A DNA stretch of 64,000 nt from Planotetraspora silvatica (GTDB lineage Bacteria > Actinomycetota > Actinomycetes > Streptosporangiales > Streptosporangiaceae). Positions 1 through 8,814 of this stretch are shown here, in pieces. Under the pieces are notes generated by a model, which did no database searches, was not told the DNA's origin, and saw only the letters and a program-made list of their open reading frames with translations. The stretch lies in the NCBI RefSeq assembly GCF_016863315.1, contig NZ_BOOQ01000048.1:47160-111159 (forward strand). The letters run 5' to 3'. The translations under genes and the position numbers were made by a program. Numbering within the stretch: position 1 is the stretch's first letter; each line of letters starts with the position of its first letter.

Positions 1-26
1 ACCCAGATTCAACGGTGGAGAGTCAC

Positions 27-1007
27 ATGCTGGAGCGGCACGAGATCGAGACGTTCTTGGCGCTCGCCGAGGAGCTGCATTTCGGCCGTACGGCCGAGCG
101 CCTGGGGGTGACGACCGGGCGGATCAGCCACGTCGTCAAGAAGCTCGAACGTCGCATCGGCGCTCCGCTGTTCGAGCGCACCAGCCGCGTCGTCCGTCTC
201 ACTCCGATCGGGCGCCGACTGGCCGACGACCTGGCGCCGTTGACGGCCCAGATGGACGAGGTGATTCGCAGGGCCGTCGAAGCCGGGCGCGGTGTGACCG
301 GACGGCTGCGGGTGGCCTTCCTCGGCGAGTGGACCGCGCCGGTGCTGCTCAAGGCCGTCGGCCTGTTCGCCGACCGCCACCCCGACTGCGAGGTCGACGT
401 CCACGAGGTCCAACTGTTCAACTCGCGATCGAGCCTGCTCGACGGCTCGATCGACATCCTCATCGCCTCGTACCCCTTCGACGGCATGGCCCGCGGGCCG
501 GCCCTGCTGTCGGAGAGACGTTCACTGGCCGTGTCCGCCGGGCACCCGCTGGCCCACGAGGAGTCGGTGTCCCTCGAAGTGCTCGCCGATCATCCAGTGG
601 TGCAGTACCCGCAGGTCACCTCAGTGGAGTTCAAGCGCGACCGCACACCCGACCACACCCCGTCGGGGAGACCCGTCCCGAAGGGGCCGATGGGCAACAC
701 GTTCTCCGAGATGTTGTCCCTCGTCGCGATGGGCAGGGGCGTCCTCCCCGTGGGCGAGCACAGCCGGCGGTACTACCCCCGCCCGGACGTCGCGTACGTG
801 CCGATCCACGACGCGCCGCCGATCGAACGGGGACTGGTCTGGCTGGAGACCAACACGACCGCCCGGGTCCGCGAGTTCGTGCGGGCCGCGACGGACGCCA
901 ACCGCCCGGCCGCGACGGACACCGACCCTCCGGCCACGGCGGACGCCGACCGCCCGGCCGCGACGCCGTCCCCGCGGCCTCATCGGGCCGGCGGGGCCGG
1001 CGGCTGA
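27..1007 (+). CDS. LysR family transcriptional regulator
   Basis: Predicted cytoplasmic DNA-binding regulator. An N-terminal winged HTH (about residues 3-62, starting LERHEIETFLALAEELHFG) is followed by a LysR substrate-binding region (about 90-290). The ATG at 27 is chosen over the in-frame GTG at 15 because GGTGGAG sits 6 bases upstream of it. The C-terminal 35 residues are a low-complexity Ala/Thr/Asp/Pro tail with repeated A-T-D/ADRPAAT units beyond the usual LysR end, so they are probably disordered. The gene converges on the sulfatase gene and the two 3' ends overlap by 28 bp. The effector and target are unknown. The 5' end lies at the window edge, so any divergently transcribed target is not visible. 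Confidence 0.9.
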   Translation: MLERHEIETFLALAEELHFGRTAERLGVTTGRISHVVKKLERRIGAPLFERTSRVVRLTPIGRRLADDLAPLTAQMDEVIRRAVEAGRGVTGRLRVAFLGEWTAPVLLKAVGLFADRHPDCEVDVHEVQLFNSRSSLLDGSIDILIASYPFDGMARGPALLSERRSLAVSAGHPLAHEESVSLEVLADHPVVQYPQVTSVEFKRDRTPDHTPSGRPVPKGPMGNTFSEMLSLVAMGRGVLPVGEHSRRYYPRPDVAYVPIHDAPPIERGLVWLETNTTARVREFVRAATDANRPAATDTDPPATADADRPAATPSPRPHRAGGAGG

Positions 1008-2740
1008 GTGCTCTGGGCCTGCGATCCGAAGGCCGTCAGGAACCGGTCCCTGAAGGCGCTCATCTGCCAGACCGGAGCCTGCGGGCCGGGCTTCAGGCCG
1101 TCCTGCCAGCCCCACCCGGAGATCCGGTCCAGTACGGCCGGGTCGTGGGCCACGATGGTGATCGGCACGTCGTGGTCGGCGCCCACGCCGCTGATGAGCG
1201 GCGCGGCCTGATGGTCGCCGAGGAAGACGAGCACGAGATTGTCGTCTCCGTACGTTTCCACGTAGGAGATGAGGCTGTTGAGCGAGTACTCGATGGAACG
1301 CCGGTAGTCGGCGCGTACCTGGGTGAAGTCGCTCCACACGCCGCCCTGTCGCTGGCCGGTGGTGGTCATGCCGTTGAAGGCGGAGCCGTCGCCGACGGCG
1401 TTCCAGCCGATGAGCTGGGGGATGGGCGTCCAGGGCGCGTGGCTGGAGACGAGGACCGTCTCCGCCATCACCGGGGCATGGCCCGGCTCGGCGCGCTCGG
1501 AGCGTTGGAAGTTCGACAGGGTGTACTGGTCGGGCATGGTGCCCCAGTTGAAGCCGGGGCCGTGATACCCGAGGTCCTGTGCGGTGTAGATCTTGTCGTA
1601 GCCGAAGAACGCCCCCTCCGGCCAGGGCTGGGTGGTGCCCGGCATGACGGCGACCGTCCGCCAGCCCGCGCGCTGGAAGGCGCTGCTGAGGGTCAGGCGG
1701 TCACTCGAGAGCAGACTGTCGGAGCGTTGCTGGTTGTCGATCCAGAGGCCGGAGAGCAGTGTGTCGTGGGCCAGCCAGCTGCCGCCGCCGTACGTGGGCG
1801 AGGTGAGGAAGGCACTGCGGGAGTCGAACCCGGCCGCGCGCAGCCGGCGGGTCCCGGCGGCGAGCACCGCGCCGACCTGCGACGCGTACGCGGGGTCCTC
1901 GACGGCGGCGCGGCCGTAGCTCTCGACGAAGGAGACGATGACGTCTTTGCCCCGCAGGCCGGTCAGCAGTTGGTCGCCCGGGGTGTCGCGGAAGGCGTCG
2001 ACGGAGGCCTCCTTGGCGAACGCCTCCTTGTCGTGCAGGCTCGCACTCACCTGGAGTAACTGGTCGTCGGTGAAACCGGCGACCAGCACGCCCGGGACGA
2101 TCTGCACGCCGAGCACCGCGCAGACGACCCAGGTGACTGCGAGCACCGCGACGCCGTGGGCCGCCGCGGTCTTGTGCCGGACCACGTGCCGGGTCAGGCG
2201 CAGGACCGACAACGCCATGAGGACCAGCACGGCCACGGCGAGAGCACCGACCGCGATCACGGAGCCGACTGCGCCGGCCTTGCCGATCGACGCCGAGAGG
2301 AAGTCCACGCCCGCCCCGAAGAAGCTCAGGTCGAACACCGGATTGAACGGCCGGTCGAGGACCGCGGAGAAGCCCAGGTCGATGATCTTCCAGATGGTCA
2401 GCAGGCCAAGGGCCACCCCGGCGAGCACCGCCGCCCATCGCTTCGCCCTCCCGGGCAGGACGAGAATGAGGGCCACGCCGAGGAGCCCCTCCGCCGGGAT
2501 GCGCACGAACGCCCCAGGCGTGAGGTGACCGATCTCGTTCGGAGCCACGAGGGCGAACAGAACGAACAGACCGGCCAGGACGGTGACCACTCGCGCCGCG
2601 ACGGAGCGCAGGCCCCGGCGGGCACCGGCGTCGCCACCCGCCGCTCCGTCCTCCGCAGTCAGGCCATCCGCGGTCAGGTCCTCCTCCGTGGTCGTCCGTC
2701 CCTGAGCCGGCGGCCGATGAAAGCGCGTGATGAGCGACAA
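980..2740 (-). CDS. LTA synthase-like sulfatase/phosphatase membrane protein
   Basis: Membrane-anchored alkaline-phosphatase-superfamily protein (586 aa). The N-terminal half carries about five hydrophobic segments (roughly residues 45-220), followed by an extracytoplasmic sulfatase-like domain. Visible family signatures are VIVSFVESYGR (start of the fold), a TYGGGSWLAHDTLLSGLW stretch where the catalytic Thr/Ser of LtaS-like proteins lies, and LVFLGDHQAAP near the C-terminus (metal-binding Asp-His). The architecture is that of lipoteichoic-acid-synthase-like phosphotransferases. Actinomycetes often carry such proteins without classical LTA, so the substrate is open. The start is a TTG at 2740 preceded by GGAAGGA at good spacing. 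Its 3' end overlaps the convergent LysR gene. Confidence 0.82.
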   Translation of the reverse strand: MSLITRFHRPPAQGRTTTEEDLTADGLTAEDGAAGGDAGARRGLRSVAARVVTVLAGLFVLFALVAPNEIGHLTPGAFVRIPAEGLLGVALILVLPGRAKRWAAVLAGVALGLLTIWKIIDLGFSAVLDRPFNPVFDLSFFGAGVDFLSASIGKAGAVGSVIAVGALAVAVLVLMALSVLRLTRHVVRHKTAAAHGVAVLAVTWVVCAVLGVQIVPGVLVAGFTDDQLLQVSASLHDKEAFAKEASVDAFRDTPGDQLLTGLRGKDVIVSFVESYGRAAVEDPAYASQVGAVLAAGTRRLRAAGFDSRSAFLTSPTYGGGSWLAHDTLLSGLWIDNQQRSDSLLSSDRLTLSSAFQRAGWRTVAVMPGTTQPWPEGAFFGYDKIYTAQDLGYHGPGFNWGTMPDQYTLSNFQRSERAEPGHAPVMAETVLVSSHAPWTPIPQLIGWNAVGDGSAFNGMTTTGQRQGGVWSDFTQVRADYRRSIEYSLNSLISYVETYGDDNLVLVFLGDHQAAPLISGVGADHDVPITIVAHDPAVLDRISGWGWQDGLKPGPQAPVWQMSAFRDRFLTAFGSQAQSTQPPAPPAR

Positions 2741-2962
2741 ACCGAAGGTCCTTCCCTGCGAAACCGATGATGCCGCCGCCGGTCGATGTCGTCGTCCGGG
2801 GCGGCGGCGCCACCTGTTTGTACGGCTCGCGGCCGCCGCTGGTTCACGGGCGGGCTACAGACCAGGCACGTCATCGGGCCCGCTCCCCCACGAGACCGGG
2901 AGCCGGGAGCCGGAAAAAGGGGCCTACGGCCGGACGGACGCCGCGGGTAGTCTCGTCACGTC

Positions 2963-3733
2963 ATGGCGGACGAAGAGGTGCTCCAGAACTCACCGCATCG
3001 CCGGGTCGTGCGAGTCGGCGACACCGTCCGCAGGCCCACGCAACCGTGGACGCCGGCCGTCCACTCCCTGCTCCGGCATCTGGAGGAGGTCGGATTCCCC
3101 TACTCGCCCCGCGTTCGGGGAATCGACGAACAGGACCGCGAGGTCCTCACCTACCTGGACGGCCGATCCGGCGCGCAAGGCTGGATCGAAGCGGCCGACG
3201 ACGCGGGCCTGGTGTCCTCCGCCCGCCTGCTTCGCGACTATCACGACGCGGTCGCCGGCTTCCGGCCGCCCGATCAGCTCAGCTGGTTCACCGGCCAGAC
3301 CGGGCTGGGCGACGGCGAAGTGGTCTGCCACGGGGACTTCGGCCCCTGGAACATCGTCTGGCGGGACGGGCGTCCGGTCGGGCTCCTCGACTGGGACTAC
3401 GCCCGGCCGGCGGACCGCCTGCACGACGTCGCCTACGCGCTGGAATACCTCGCGCCGTTCCGCGACGACGACGAATCCCTGCGCTGGATGGCCCATCCCC
3501 GGCCGCCCGACCGGCGCCGCCGTCTGGAACTGTTCGCCGGCGCCTACGGCCTGACCTCCCTCACGGGGCTGGTCGACGCCGTGATCGAGGTCCAGCAGGA
3601 CGGGATCGACCAGGTCCGCCGCCTGGCGGACGCGGGATGTCAGCCGCAGGCCGGTTGGGTCGCCGACGGCTATCTCGGCGAACTGGAACACAAGCTCGCC
3701 TGGAGCCGCGCCAACCGGCACCTGTTCGAGTAG
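2963..3733 (+). CDS. Phosphotransferase (APH/choline kinase-like) family protein
   Basis: Protein-kinase-like small-molecule phosphotransferase (256 aa). The catalytic Brenner motif is visible as CHGDFGPWNIVW (about residues 129-140), and the metal-binding Asp follows as GLLDWDYARP (about 145-154). The N-lobe is short and begins with a beta-rich VVRVGDTVRRP segment. Such APH-fold proteins phosphorylate hydroxyl groups of antibiotics or metabolites; no substrate can be assigned and this is not evidence of antibiotic resistance. No clear Shine-Dalgarno precedes the ATG, so it may be leaderless. It stands alone between oppositely oriented genes. Confidence 0.8.
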   Translation: MADEEVLQNSPHRRVVRVGDTVRRPTQPWTPAVHSLLRHLEEVGFPYSPRVRGIDEQDREVLTYLDGRSGAQGWIEAADDAGLVSSARLLRDYHDAVAGFRPPDQLSWFTGQTGLGDGEVVCHGDFGPWNIVWRDGRPVGLLDWDYARPADRLHDVAYALEYLAPFRDDDESLRWMAHPRPPDRRRRLELFAGAYGLTSLTGLVDAVIEVQQDGIDQVRRLADAGCQPQAGWVADGYLGELEHKLAWSRANRHLFE

Positions 3734-3802
3734 CCGCCGTCCAACGCCTCCGGCCCACGATCCGATCACGTCCAGCCCGGCGAGCGGCCCCGCGCCTTCG
3801 CG

Positions 3803-4834
3803 CTAATGGAGTGGGACCGTTCCGGCAGGGTCCGGTGCTCCAGCCCGGTGGACGGGACCATGGGGATCCGCGCAGTGACGCTCGGCCCGGTCGGCGGCGG
3901 GCCGCTCGGCTCCGCTGTGGTCGACCTGCAGGGTCGTGTGGTCGATGCCGTATTCGTCGTGCACGAGGCGTTCGGCCGCCTGCCGTACGGTGTGACAGTC
4001 GGCCAGCGGCTCGACCAGGATATGGGCGGACATCGCCGCGTAGCCGGAGGTGACCTCCCAGATGTGCAGGTCATGCACCTCGGTGACCTGGTCGAGAGTG
4101 GCGGTTCTCTGACCGATCTCCGCGGGATTCATCCCGACCGGCGCGGCTTCCATGAACACCCGGCCGGCATCGCGGACGAGCCCCCAGCCCGCCTTGAGCA
4201 TCAGCCCGGCGACGACGAGCGCGGCGATGGCGTCCGCCCGCCCCCAGCCGGTGAGCACGACGACCACTCCGGCCGCGGTGGTGGCGATGAAGGCGTACAG
4301 GTCGTTCAGGATGTGCTGGAATGCGCCCTCGACGTTGAGACTCGAGCGGTCGGCCCTGCTGAGCAGCCAGGTCGCGGCAAGGTTGACGGCGATCCCCGCG
4401 CCTCCCGTGATGACGACGTACAGGCCCTCGACCTCGGGCGGGACGACCAGTCGCCGGACGCCCTCGTAGATGAAGTAGACGCTCAGCAGAAGCAGCGTGA
4501 TGCCGTTGATCTGCGCGGAGACGATCTCGGCGCGCTTGAGTCCGTAGGTGAAGCCGCCTTGTGGCGGCCGGGCGGCGATTCTCATCGCGATCAGGGCGAA
4601 GACGATCGCGATGGCATCGGTGAGCATGTGGCCCGCGTCCGAGATGAGCGCGAGCGACCGGGCGACGAACCCGATGATCACTTCTGCCGCCATGAAGGCG
4701 ACGATCAAGGCGAGGGCGCCGGACAGGTAGCGGCGGTCTGCCTCGGCGCTGACACCGTGCCCGTGACCATGTCCATGCCCGTGACGATCCCGGTCTCTGT
4801 CACTGCTTCGGGTGACGGTCTGCCGGTCAGTCAT
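3803..4834 (-). CDS. Cation diffusion facilitator (CDF) metal exporter
   Basis: Six-TM metal/proton antiporter of the ZitB/CzcD/ZnT type, probably exporting zinc (possibly Cd or Co). The N-terminus has a HGHGHGHGHG histidine run. The TM2 metal site is SDAGHMLTDA and the TM5 site is FQHILNDLYAF, the paired H/D-xxx-D motifs of CDF transporters. A cytoplasmic C-terminal domain follows (VTEVHDLHIWEV). The ATG at 4834 is preferred over 4855 because GAAGGAG lies about 9 bases upstream. It overlaps the upstream ArsR gene by 8 bp, so the two are one translationally coupled operon for metal sensing and efflux. Confidence 0.92.
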   Translation of the reverse strand: MTDRQTVTRSSDRDRDRHGHGHGHGHGVSAEADRRYLSGALALIVAFMAAEVIIGFVARSLALISDAGHMLTDAIAIVFALIAMRIAARPPQGGFTYGLKRAEIVSAQINGITLLLLSVYFIYEGVRRLVVPPEVEGLYVVITGGAGIAVNLAATWLLSRADRSSLNVEGAFQHILNDLYAFIATTAAGVVVVLTGWGRADAIAALVVAGLMLKAGWGLVRDAGRVFMEAAPVGMNPAEIGQRTATLDQVTEVHDLHIWEVTSGYAAMSAHILVEPLADCHTVRQAAERLVHDEYGIDHTTLQVDHSGAERPAADRAERHCADPHGPVHRAGAPDPAGTVPLH

Positions 4835-5231
4835 CGCCGCGGTCTCCTTCGTCATGCCCGATATGGGTGATGGCCAGGTCGAACAACATCCGCACGTGTG
4901 AGTCGGCCAGCCGGTAGTAGGCCATCCGCCCCGCTCGGCGGACTTTCACCACCCGGTCGGCGCGCAACAGCCGCAACGCGTGCGAGGCGGCCGACATGCT
5001 CTGCCCCGTCGCCGCCGCCAGGTCGCACACGCACATCTCGCCACCCTCGAGGAGCGCCGATATGAGGCGGAGCCGTCCGGGGTCGGCGAGCAACCCGAAG
5101 ACGTGCGCGAGGTTCCGCACGGAGTCGTCGGACGGCAGCGCCTTCTGTACCGCGGCCACCCGATCGGCGTCCACGACGGACAACGAGCAGGCGTCCGCGG
5201 CGATCGGGACGACATTTGAACGACTATTCAC
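4827..5231 (-). CDS. ArsR/SmtB family metal-responsive repressor
   Basis: Winged-helix metalloregulator (134 aa from the GTG at 5231). Two metal sites known in this family are both visible. The alpha3-type motif is EMCVCDLAA. The alpha5-type zinc site is D-x-H-x10-H-x2-H (DSHVRMLFDLAITHIGH) near the C-terminus, the arrangement known from CzrA/SmtB/NmtR. It directly precedes a CDF exporter and should repress the pair until Zn(II) or a similar ion binds. The start is set at GTG 5231 because the promoter -10 (5239-5244) overlaps the upstream in-frame ATG at 5243, which would not be transcribed. The GTG sits 7 bases after the -10, so the mRNA is predicted to be leaderless. Confidence 0.88.
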   Translation of the reverse strand: MNSRSNVVPIAADACSLSVVDADRVAAVQKALPSDDSVRNLAHVFGLLADPGRLRLISALLEGGEMCVCDLAAATGQSMSAASHALRLLRADRVVKVRRAGRMAYYRLADSHVRMLFDLAITHIGHDEGDRGDD

Positions 5232-5235
5232 ATGT
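5212..5235 (-). promoter_or_regulatory. ArsR/SmtB-type operator
   Basis: Imperfect 24-bp inverted repeat with half sites ACATnTGAA and TTCAnATGT separated by 6 bases. TGAA-N6-TTCA is the core known for SmtB/CzrA-like repressors. It covers the predicted transcription start and the first codons of the ArsR gene, so it should be autoregulatory. Confidence 0.75.
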
Positions 5236-5238
5236 ACA

Positions 5239-5266
5239 AGCATAGGGAGGGGTCCCCATCTGTCAA
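5239..5266 (-). promoter_or_regulatory. Promoter of the arsR-CDF operon
   Basis: On the minus strand a perfect TTGACA -35 (5266-5261) is followed by a 16-bp spacer and a TATGCT -10 (5244-5239). The operator lies immediately downstream. Confidence 0.72.
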
Positions 5267-5359
5267 GACATCGAGTGACCGGCAGGTCGCACATGGTCAT
5301 CACTGCAAACTCGCCGCAACGTAAAGAAACGATCGATCATCCGGTCGCGGGTGTAAGCG

Positions 5360-5383
5360 CTAAGTAAACAGAGCACTACTTAG
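5360..5383. promoter_or_regulatory. Inverted repeat upstream of SH3-repeat gene
   Basis: Perfect 7-bp arms CTAAGTA and TACTTAG with a 10-bp spacer, in an AT-richer patch between the divergent arsR and SH3 genes. A candidate operator; the binding protein is unknown. Confidence 0.4.
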
Positions 5384-5468
5384 AGTGAGCATCGCGGACC
5401 GGGTCCTCCTGACCCTGACCATCACACTGACCACCCCGGCCAGGGCGATGCGAACGAAGGGAGACATC

Positions 5469-6305
5469 GTGAAAGTCGCCAAGAGGGTCGTCCCCGTACT
5501 GACCATCTGCGCCACCGCAGGCTGGCTCGCGGTCACCGCCCCTCCGGCCCACGCGACCACCATCCCGGCCGCCGCACCCGCCCCCCAGACCGGTGCCTGC
5601 ACCTACCAGGTCGCGAACCTGCGCGCAGGCGGCTACCTCAACGTCCGGACCGCACCCGCTTCCAACTCACGGACGGTGGGCACGCTCAAACGGACCGACG
5701 GGAGCTTCACCGGAAGCTGCACGTCCACCCGCGGCTGGTTCACCGTCACGTCCTCCAACGGCCGATCCGGCTGGGCCTCCGGCCGCTACCTGCGCAGGAG
5801 CGGCCCGGTGCCTCGAACCACCGTTCCGAAGCTTCCGACCATGGCCTGCAACTACCAGGTCGTCAACGTGCGGCGGGCCAGCTATCTGAACGTGCGCACC
5901 GCCCCCGGCGTCGGTGCCCGGCGGGTCGGCACGCTGAGGGCGTCCGACGGACGGTTCGCGGGAGGGTGCACGTCCACCCGCGGCTGGATCGCCGTCACAT
6001 CCTCCAACGGCCGATCCGGCTGGGCCGCCGCGCACTACCTGCGTAAGACGAACAGGACCCCCCTCGCCGCATCCGCGTCGCGCCCCTGGGGATGCACCTA
6101 CCAACTGACCCATGTCCAGCCGAACGGCGTCGTCACCGTCTACAACGGCCGCGACAACACCTACCAGCCGGTCGGCACGCTGAGGCCGGCCGACGGGCGA
6201 TTCGGCGGCGGCTGCACCGCCACCCAGGGCTGGGTTCCCGTCACGTCCTCCAACGGCCGGCCCGGCTGGGTCTCCGACTACTACCTCCAGAGGGTGACCG
6301 GCTAG
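5469..6305 (+). CDS. Secreted protein with three SH3-type repeats
   Basis: Exported protein made of three bacterial SH3 (SH3_3-like) repeats. A signal peptide (KVAKRVVPVLTIC to AHA, about residues 2-29) is followed by three units of about 65-70 aa. Units 1 and 2 contain YLNVRTAP and all three end with TSSNGRSGW-like sequence and a GRYLRR/HYLRK/YYLQR close; two conserved Cys per unit suggest a disulfide. The third unit has lost the NVRTAP signature. Such repeats usually bind cell-wall peptides. The GTG at 5469 is chosen because AAGGGAGA precedes it and the signal peptide then begins at the N-terminus. Confidence 0.85.
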   Translation: MKVAKRVVPVLTICATAGWLAVTAPPAHATTIPAAAPAPQTGACTYQVANLRAGGYLNVRTAPASNSRTVGTLKRTDGSFTGSCTSTRGWFTVTSSNGRSGWASGRYLRRSGPVPRTTVPKLPTMACNYQVVNVRRASYLNVRTAPGVGARRVGTLRASDGRFAGGCTSTRGWIAVTSSNGRSGWAAAHYLRKTNRTPLAASASRPWGCTYQLTHVQPNGVVTVYNGRDNTYQPVGTLRPADGRFGGGCTATQGWVPVTSSNGRPGWVSDYYLQRVTG

Positions 6306-6351
6306 CCCGGATCGGCTGACCGGCGCCTGCCCTGCCAGGCGGATGCGGCCC

Positions 6352-6379
6352 GCTTCCGAGCTCGCCGGCGCTCGGAAGC
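6352..6379. terminator. Bidirectional terminator hairpin
   Basis: Perfect 10-bp stem (GCTTCCGAGC/GCTCGGAAGC) with an 8-base loop between the convergent SH3-repeat and HAD genes. Shorter flanking complementarity (CAGGCGG/CCGCCTG) could extend it. Confidence 0.65.
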
Positions 6380-6436
6380 AGGCCCACCCGCCTGCCGGCA
6401 GTGGATCACGACGTCGCCTTCGGCCGTACGGCACAC

Positions 6437-7189
6437 TCAGAACGCTCCCGGGGAACCGGTGGAGGACCGGTCCGGACCGATCAGGGCGGGCACGAGTTCG
6501 TCCAGGGATCGGATCACGGTGATCCCGTCCGGGGGCGTGATTCCGGTGGCCGCCCTGTCGAGCCAGTACGAACGCAGTCCGGCCTCATGCGCGCCGACCG
6601 CGTCGATCTCGTATTTGTCGCCGACGTACGCCACCTGATGCGCCGGCAGGCCGAGAGTCGCGCATCCCGCGAGGAAGATGCCGGCGTCCGGCTTGGGGAC
6701 ACCGTGTTCGACGGCGCAGACGATCGCCTCGCCGAAATGGTCGAGCAGGCCGATCGCGCGGAGTTTGCCCTGCTGGTACGCGAGCGACGAGTTCGACACG
6801 ATCCCGAGCCGGAACCTGGGCGCGAGTTTCCTGAGCACGGGATCGGCGTCGGGGAAGGCGGCCCACACGGCGTTGCGCAGTTCCCTGTACCGCGCGAACC
6901 AGAGCTCGGCCTCCTCGTCGGAGAGGCCGCCGGCCGGCAGGCGCCCCACGTACGACAGGAACCGCCTGGTCCGGGTGAGTTGCTGCCCGGCGAAGGTCAA
7001 CTCGCCGGTGAGGAACCGCGTGTACTCCTCCTCCATGATCTCCCGCCAGACGGCCACGGCGTCGGCGGGCGACGGGAAGAGCTCCAGCAACCCCTCAGTC
7101 GTCAGGTGCCCCAGCACACCGGCCTGCTCCGACGACGAGTAGTCGAAGAGCGTGTCGTCGACATCGAACAGAACCCCGCGAATCGTCAC
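6437..7189 (-). CDS. HAD family hydrolase
   Basis: Haloacid-dehalogenase-superfamily phosphatase (250 aa), probably acting on a small phosphorylated metabolite. Motif I is GVLFDVDDTLFDY at the N-terminus (nucleophile Asp in DVDDT), motif II is LGIVSNSS, and motif IV is VAYVGDKYEIDAVGAHEAGL. A helical cap lies at about residues 20-100. GTG start at 7189. It is third in a likely operon after the methyltransferase and carboxymuconolactone-decarboxylase-like genes, 57 bp downstream of the latter. The substrate is not predictable. Confidence 0.88.
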   Translation of the reverse strand: MTIRGVLFDVDDTLFDYSSSEQAGVLGHLTTEGLLELFPSPADAVAVWREIMEEEYTRFLTGELTFAGQQLTRTRRFLSYVGRLPAGGLSDEEAELWFARYRELRNAVWAAFPDADPVLRKLAPRFRLGIVSNSSLAYQQGKLRAIGLLDHFGEAIVCAVEHGVPKPDAGIFLAGCATLGLPAHQVAYVGDKYEIDAVGAHEAGLRSYWLDRAATGITPPDGITVIRSLDELVPALIGPDRSSTGSPGAF

Positions 7190-7246
7190 TCACCCACCAT
7201 GCCATCAGCAGGCCGGCCGGCTCCAACCCCGGGCCGTGCCCCACGA

Positions 7247-7837
7247 TCAGCCGGCGACGGGACGGCCGAAGGTGACGGCGCCGAGGACGGCCTGCGGCGC
7301 GGTGGCGCCCAACTCCGCGTCGGGACGGGCGCCGAGCGCGTCGTTCACGGTCGAGAACGCGATGCGCAGCGCGACGAACACCGTGATCGCGAAGATCATC
7401 GCGTCGTCGAAACCGGCATCGCGCAACTCCTGGACGTCCGCCTCGCCGGTGTGGTTCGGATCTCGGGCCACCTTCCGCGCCCATCCGGCCAGCGCCCGCT
7501 CGGCGGCCGTCAGCGCGTCGTCGTCTCCTCGGAGGACCGCGGCCGCCGTCTCCTCTCCGGCCGCGTCGGCCAGTCTGGCGCCGTATGCCAGTGAGCAGTA
7601 CGAGTCGCCGAACGCCGACGCGCAGGCGGCGACGAGGACGGCCCGCTCGCGCTTGGTGAGACCGTGGTCCGCCAGGGACCTCCGCATCAGGTCGAACAAC
7701 CCGTCGGCCGTGGCGGGCTGGTGGGCCCATAACCGAGTGAGGTTCATCACGTAGCCGAGATCTGCCACGTCCTCGTCGTAGAGGCGCTGAGTGTCGGCGG
7801 TAGGGTCCGGAGGCCGGAGAAAGCCGCTTCTGTCCAT
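7247..7837 (-). CDS. Carboxymuconolactone decarboxylase/AhpD-like protein
   Basis: All-helical AhpD-like protein (196 aa). The core (about residues 40-150) includes LTKRERAVLVAACASA and GDSYCSLAYG, with a single Cys where peroxidase-active members have CxxC. It may therefore not be a classical alkylhydroperoxidase. The start is placed at ATG 7837, 40 bp after the methyltransferase stop; longer in-frame starts would overlap that gene. Operon partner of the flanking methyltransferase and HAD genes; no pathway can be assigned. Confidence 0.75.
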   Translation of the reverse strand: MDRSGFLRPPDPTADTQRLYDEDVADLGYVMNLTRLWAHQPATADGLFDLMRRSLADHGLTKRERAVLVAACASAFGDSYCSLAYGARLADAAGEETAAAVLRGDDDALTAAERALAGWARKVARDPNHTGEADVQELRDAGFDDAMIFAITVFVALRIAFSTVNDALGARPDAELGATAPQAVLGAVTFGRPVAG

Positions 7838-7877
7838 GGCCGTAGGTTCCCCTCGGGTCGAGGCCCGTGCAACCATC

Positions 7878-8687
7878 TCAGGCTCGCCGGACACCGACCG
7901 CTTCCAGGTACTCGGCCTGAGCGACGACCGTGCCGTCATCGGCCCGGTTGTACTCCCGGGCCACCTCGGCGAGTTCTTCGGAGAAACGGTCCAGGTCCTG
8001 GCCCGGCAGGGCGCCGGCCAATCTGGTGATGGGTCCGTAATACCGACGGAACCATTGGGAGTAGTGCTCGGGCGAGTGGTACCGGAACGCGTACTCCCGC
8101 GTGGTGAGGCCGGTCCACTCCACCCGATCCCCGAAGAGTTCGGCCAGGTGATCCGGGGAGCCCCACAACGTCGCCGGTCGCACTCCGGCCGGCGGCGGCG
8201 CCCATCCGCCCACCGTTCTGAACAGCCGGCCGATCATGCCGCCCGGCGTCCAGCTGGCCAGCGCGATCTTCCCTCCCCCGGCCGTCACGCGGACCAACTC
8301 GTCGGCGGCCCTCTGGTGATCCGGCGCGAACATGACCCCCACCGTGCTGAGCACCAGGTCGAAGGACTCGTCGGGGAACGGCAGCCGTTCGGCGTCGCCT
8401 TCGGTGAACGTCACCGTGAGGTGCTCGACCGCCGCCCGTTCCCGGCCCTGGGCCAGGAGGTTGGCGGCGTAGTCGACGCCGGTGGCCTCGGCGAACCTGC
8501 GGGCCGCCGCGATCGCCGCGTTGCCCTGGCCGCAGGCCACATCCAGCACCCGCTGTCCGGCGCGTACGTCCGCCGCCTCCACCAGTTGTTCGGCGATGAT
8601 CTGAAGGGTGTTGCCGACGCGCGGGTAGTCACCCGTCTCCCAGCCCGCCCGTTGTGTCTTCTTGATCGACTCGAAGTCGACGTCCAT
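7878..8687 (-). CDS. Class I SAM-dependent methyltransferase
   Basis: Rossmann-fold methyltransferase (269 aa) of the UbiE/Methyltransf_11 type. The SAM-binding motif I is VLDVACGQGNAAIAAA (about residues 47-62), the acidic post-I residue is in ATGVDYAA, and FTEGDAERLPFPDESFDLVLS is the motif II region. ATG at 8687 with GAGGAGG at ideal spacing. Divergent from the LuxR-ATPase regulator, which may control it, and first gene of the methyltransferase/AhpD-like/HAD set. A small-molecule substrate is likely but unknown. Confidence 0.88.
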   Translation of the reverse strand: MDVDFESIKKTQRAGWETGDYPRVGNTLQIIAEQLVEAADVRAGQRVLDVACGQGNAAIAAARRFAEATGVDYAANLLAQGRERAAVEHLTVTFTEGDAERLPFPDESFDLVLSTVGVMFAPDHQRAADELVRVTAGGGKIALASWTPGGMIGRLFRTVGGWAPPPAGVRPATLWGSPDHLAELFGDRVEWTGLTTREYAFRYHSPEHYSQWFRRYYGPITRLAGALPGQDLDRFSEELAEVAREYNRADDGTVVAQAEYLEAVGVRRA

Positions 8688-8814
8688 GCGTTCCTCCTCG
8701 GGTGGCGCCACCGGCGGCGGCGCTCTCTCCGCATTCGATCCCGAGTCCGCGCCCGGCACATCCGTGCTCAGTACGGAAGTCAGGTCCGTGGAATTCGGGA
8801 GGACTCGTCCGTAC

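Noticed and set aside
2963..3733. Aminoglycoside resistance determinant
   Set aside because: Only the general APH fold and motifs are visible; length and N-lobe do not match a characterised resistance enzyme.
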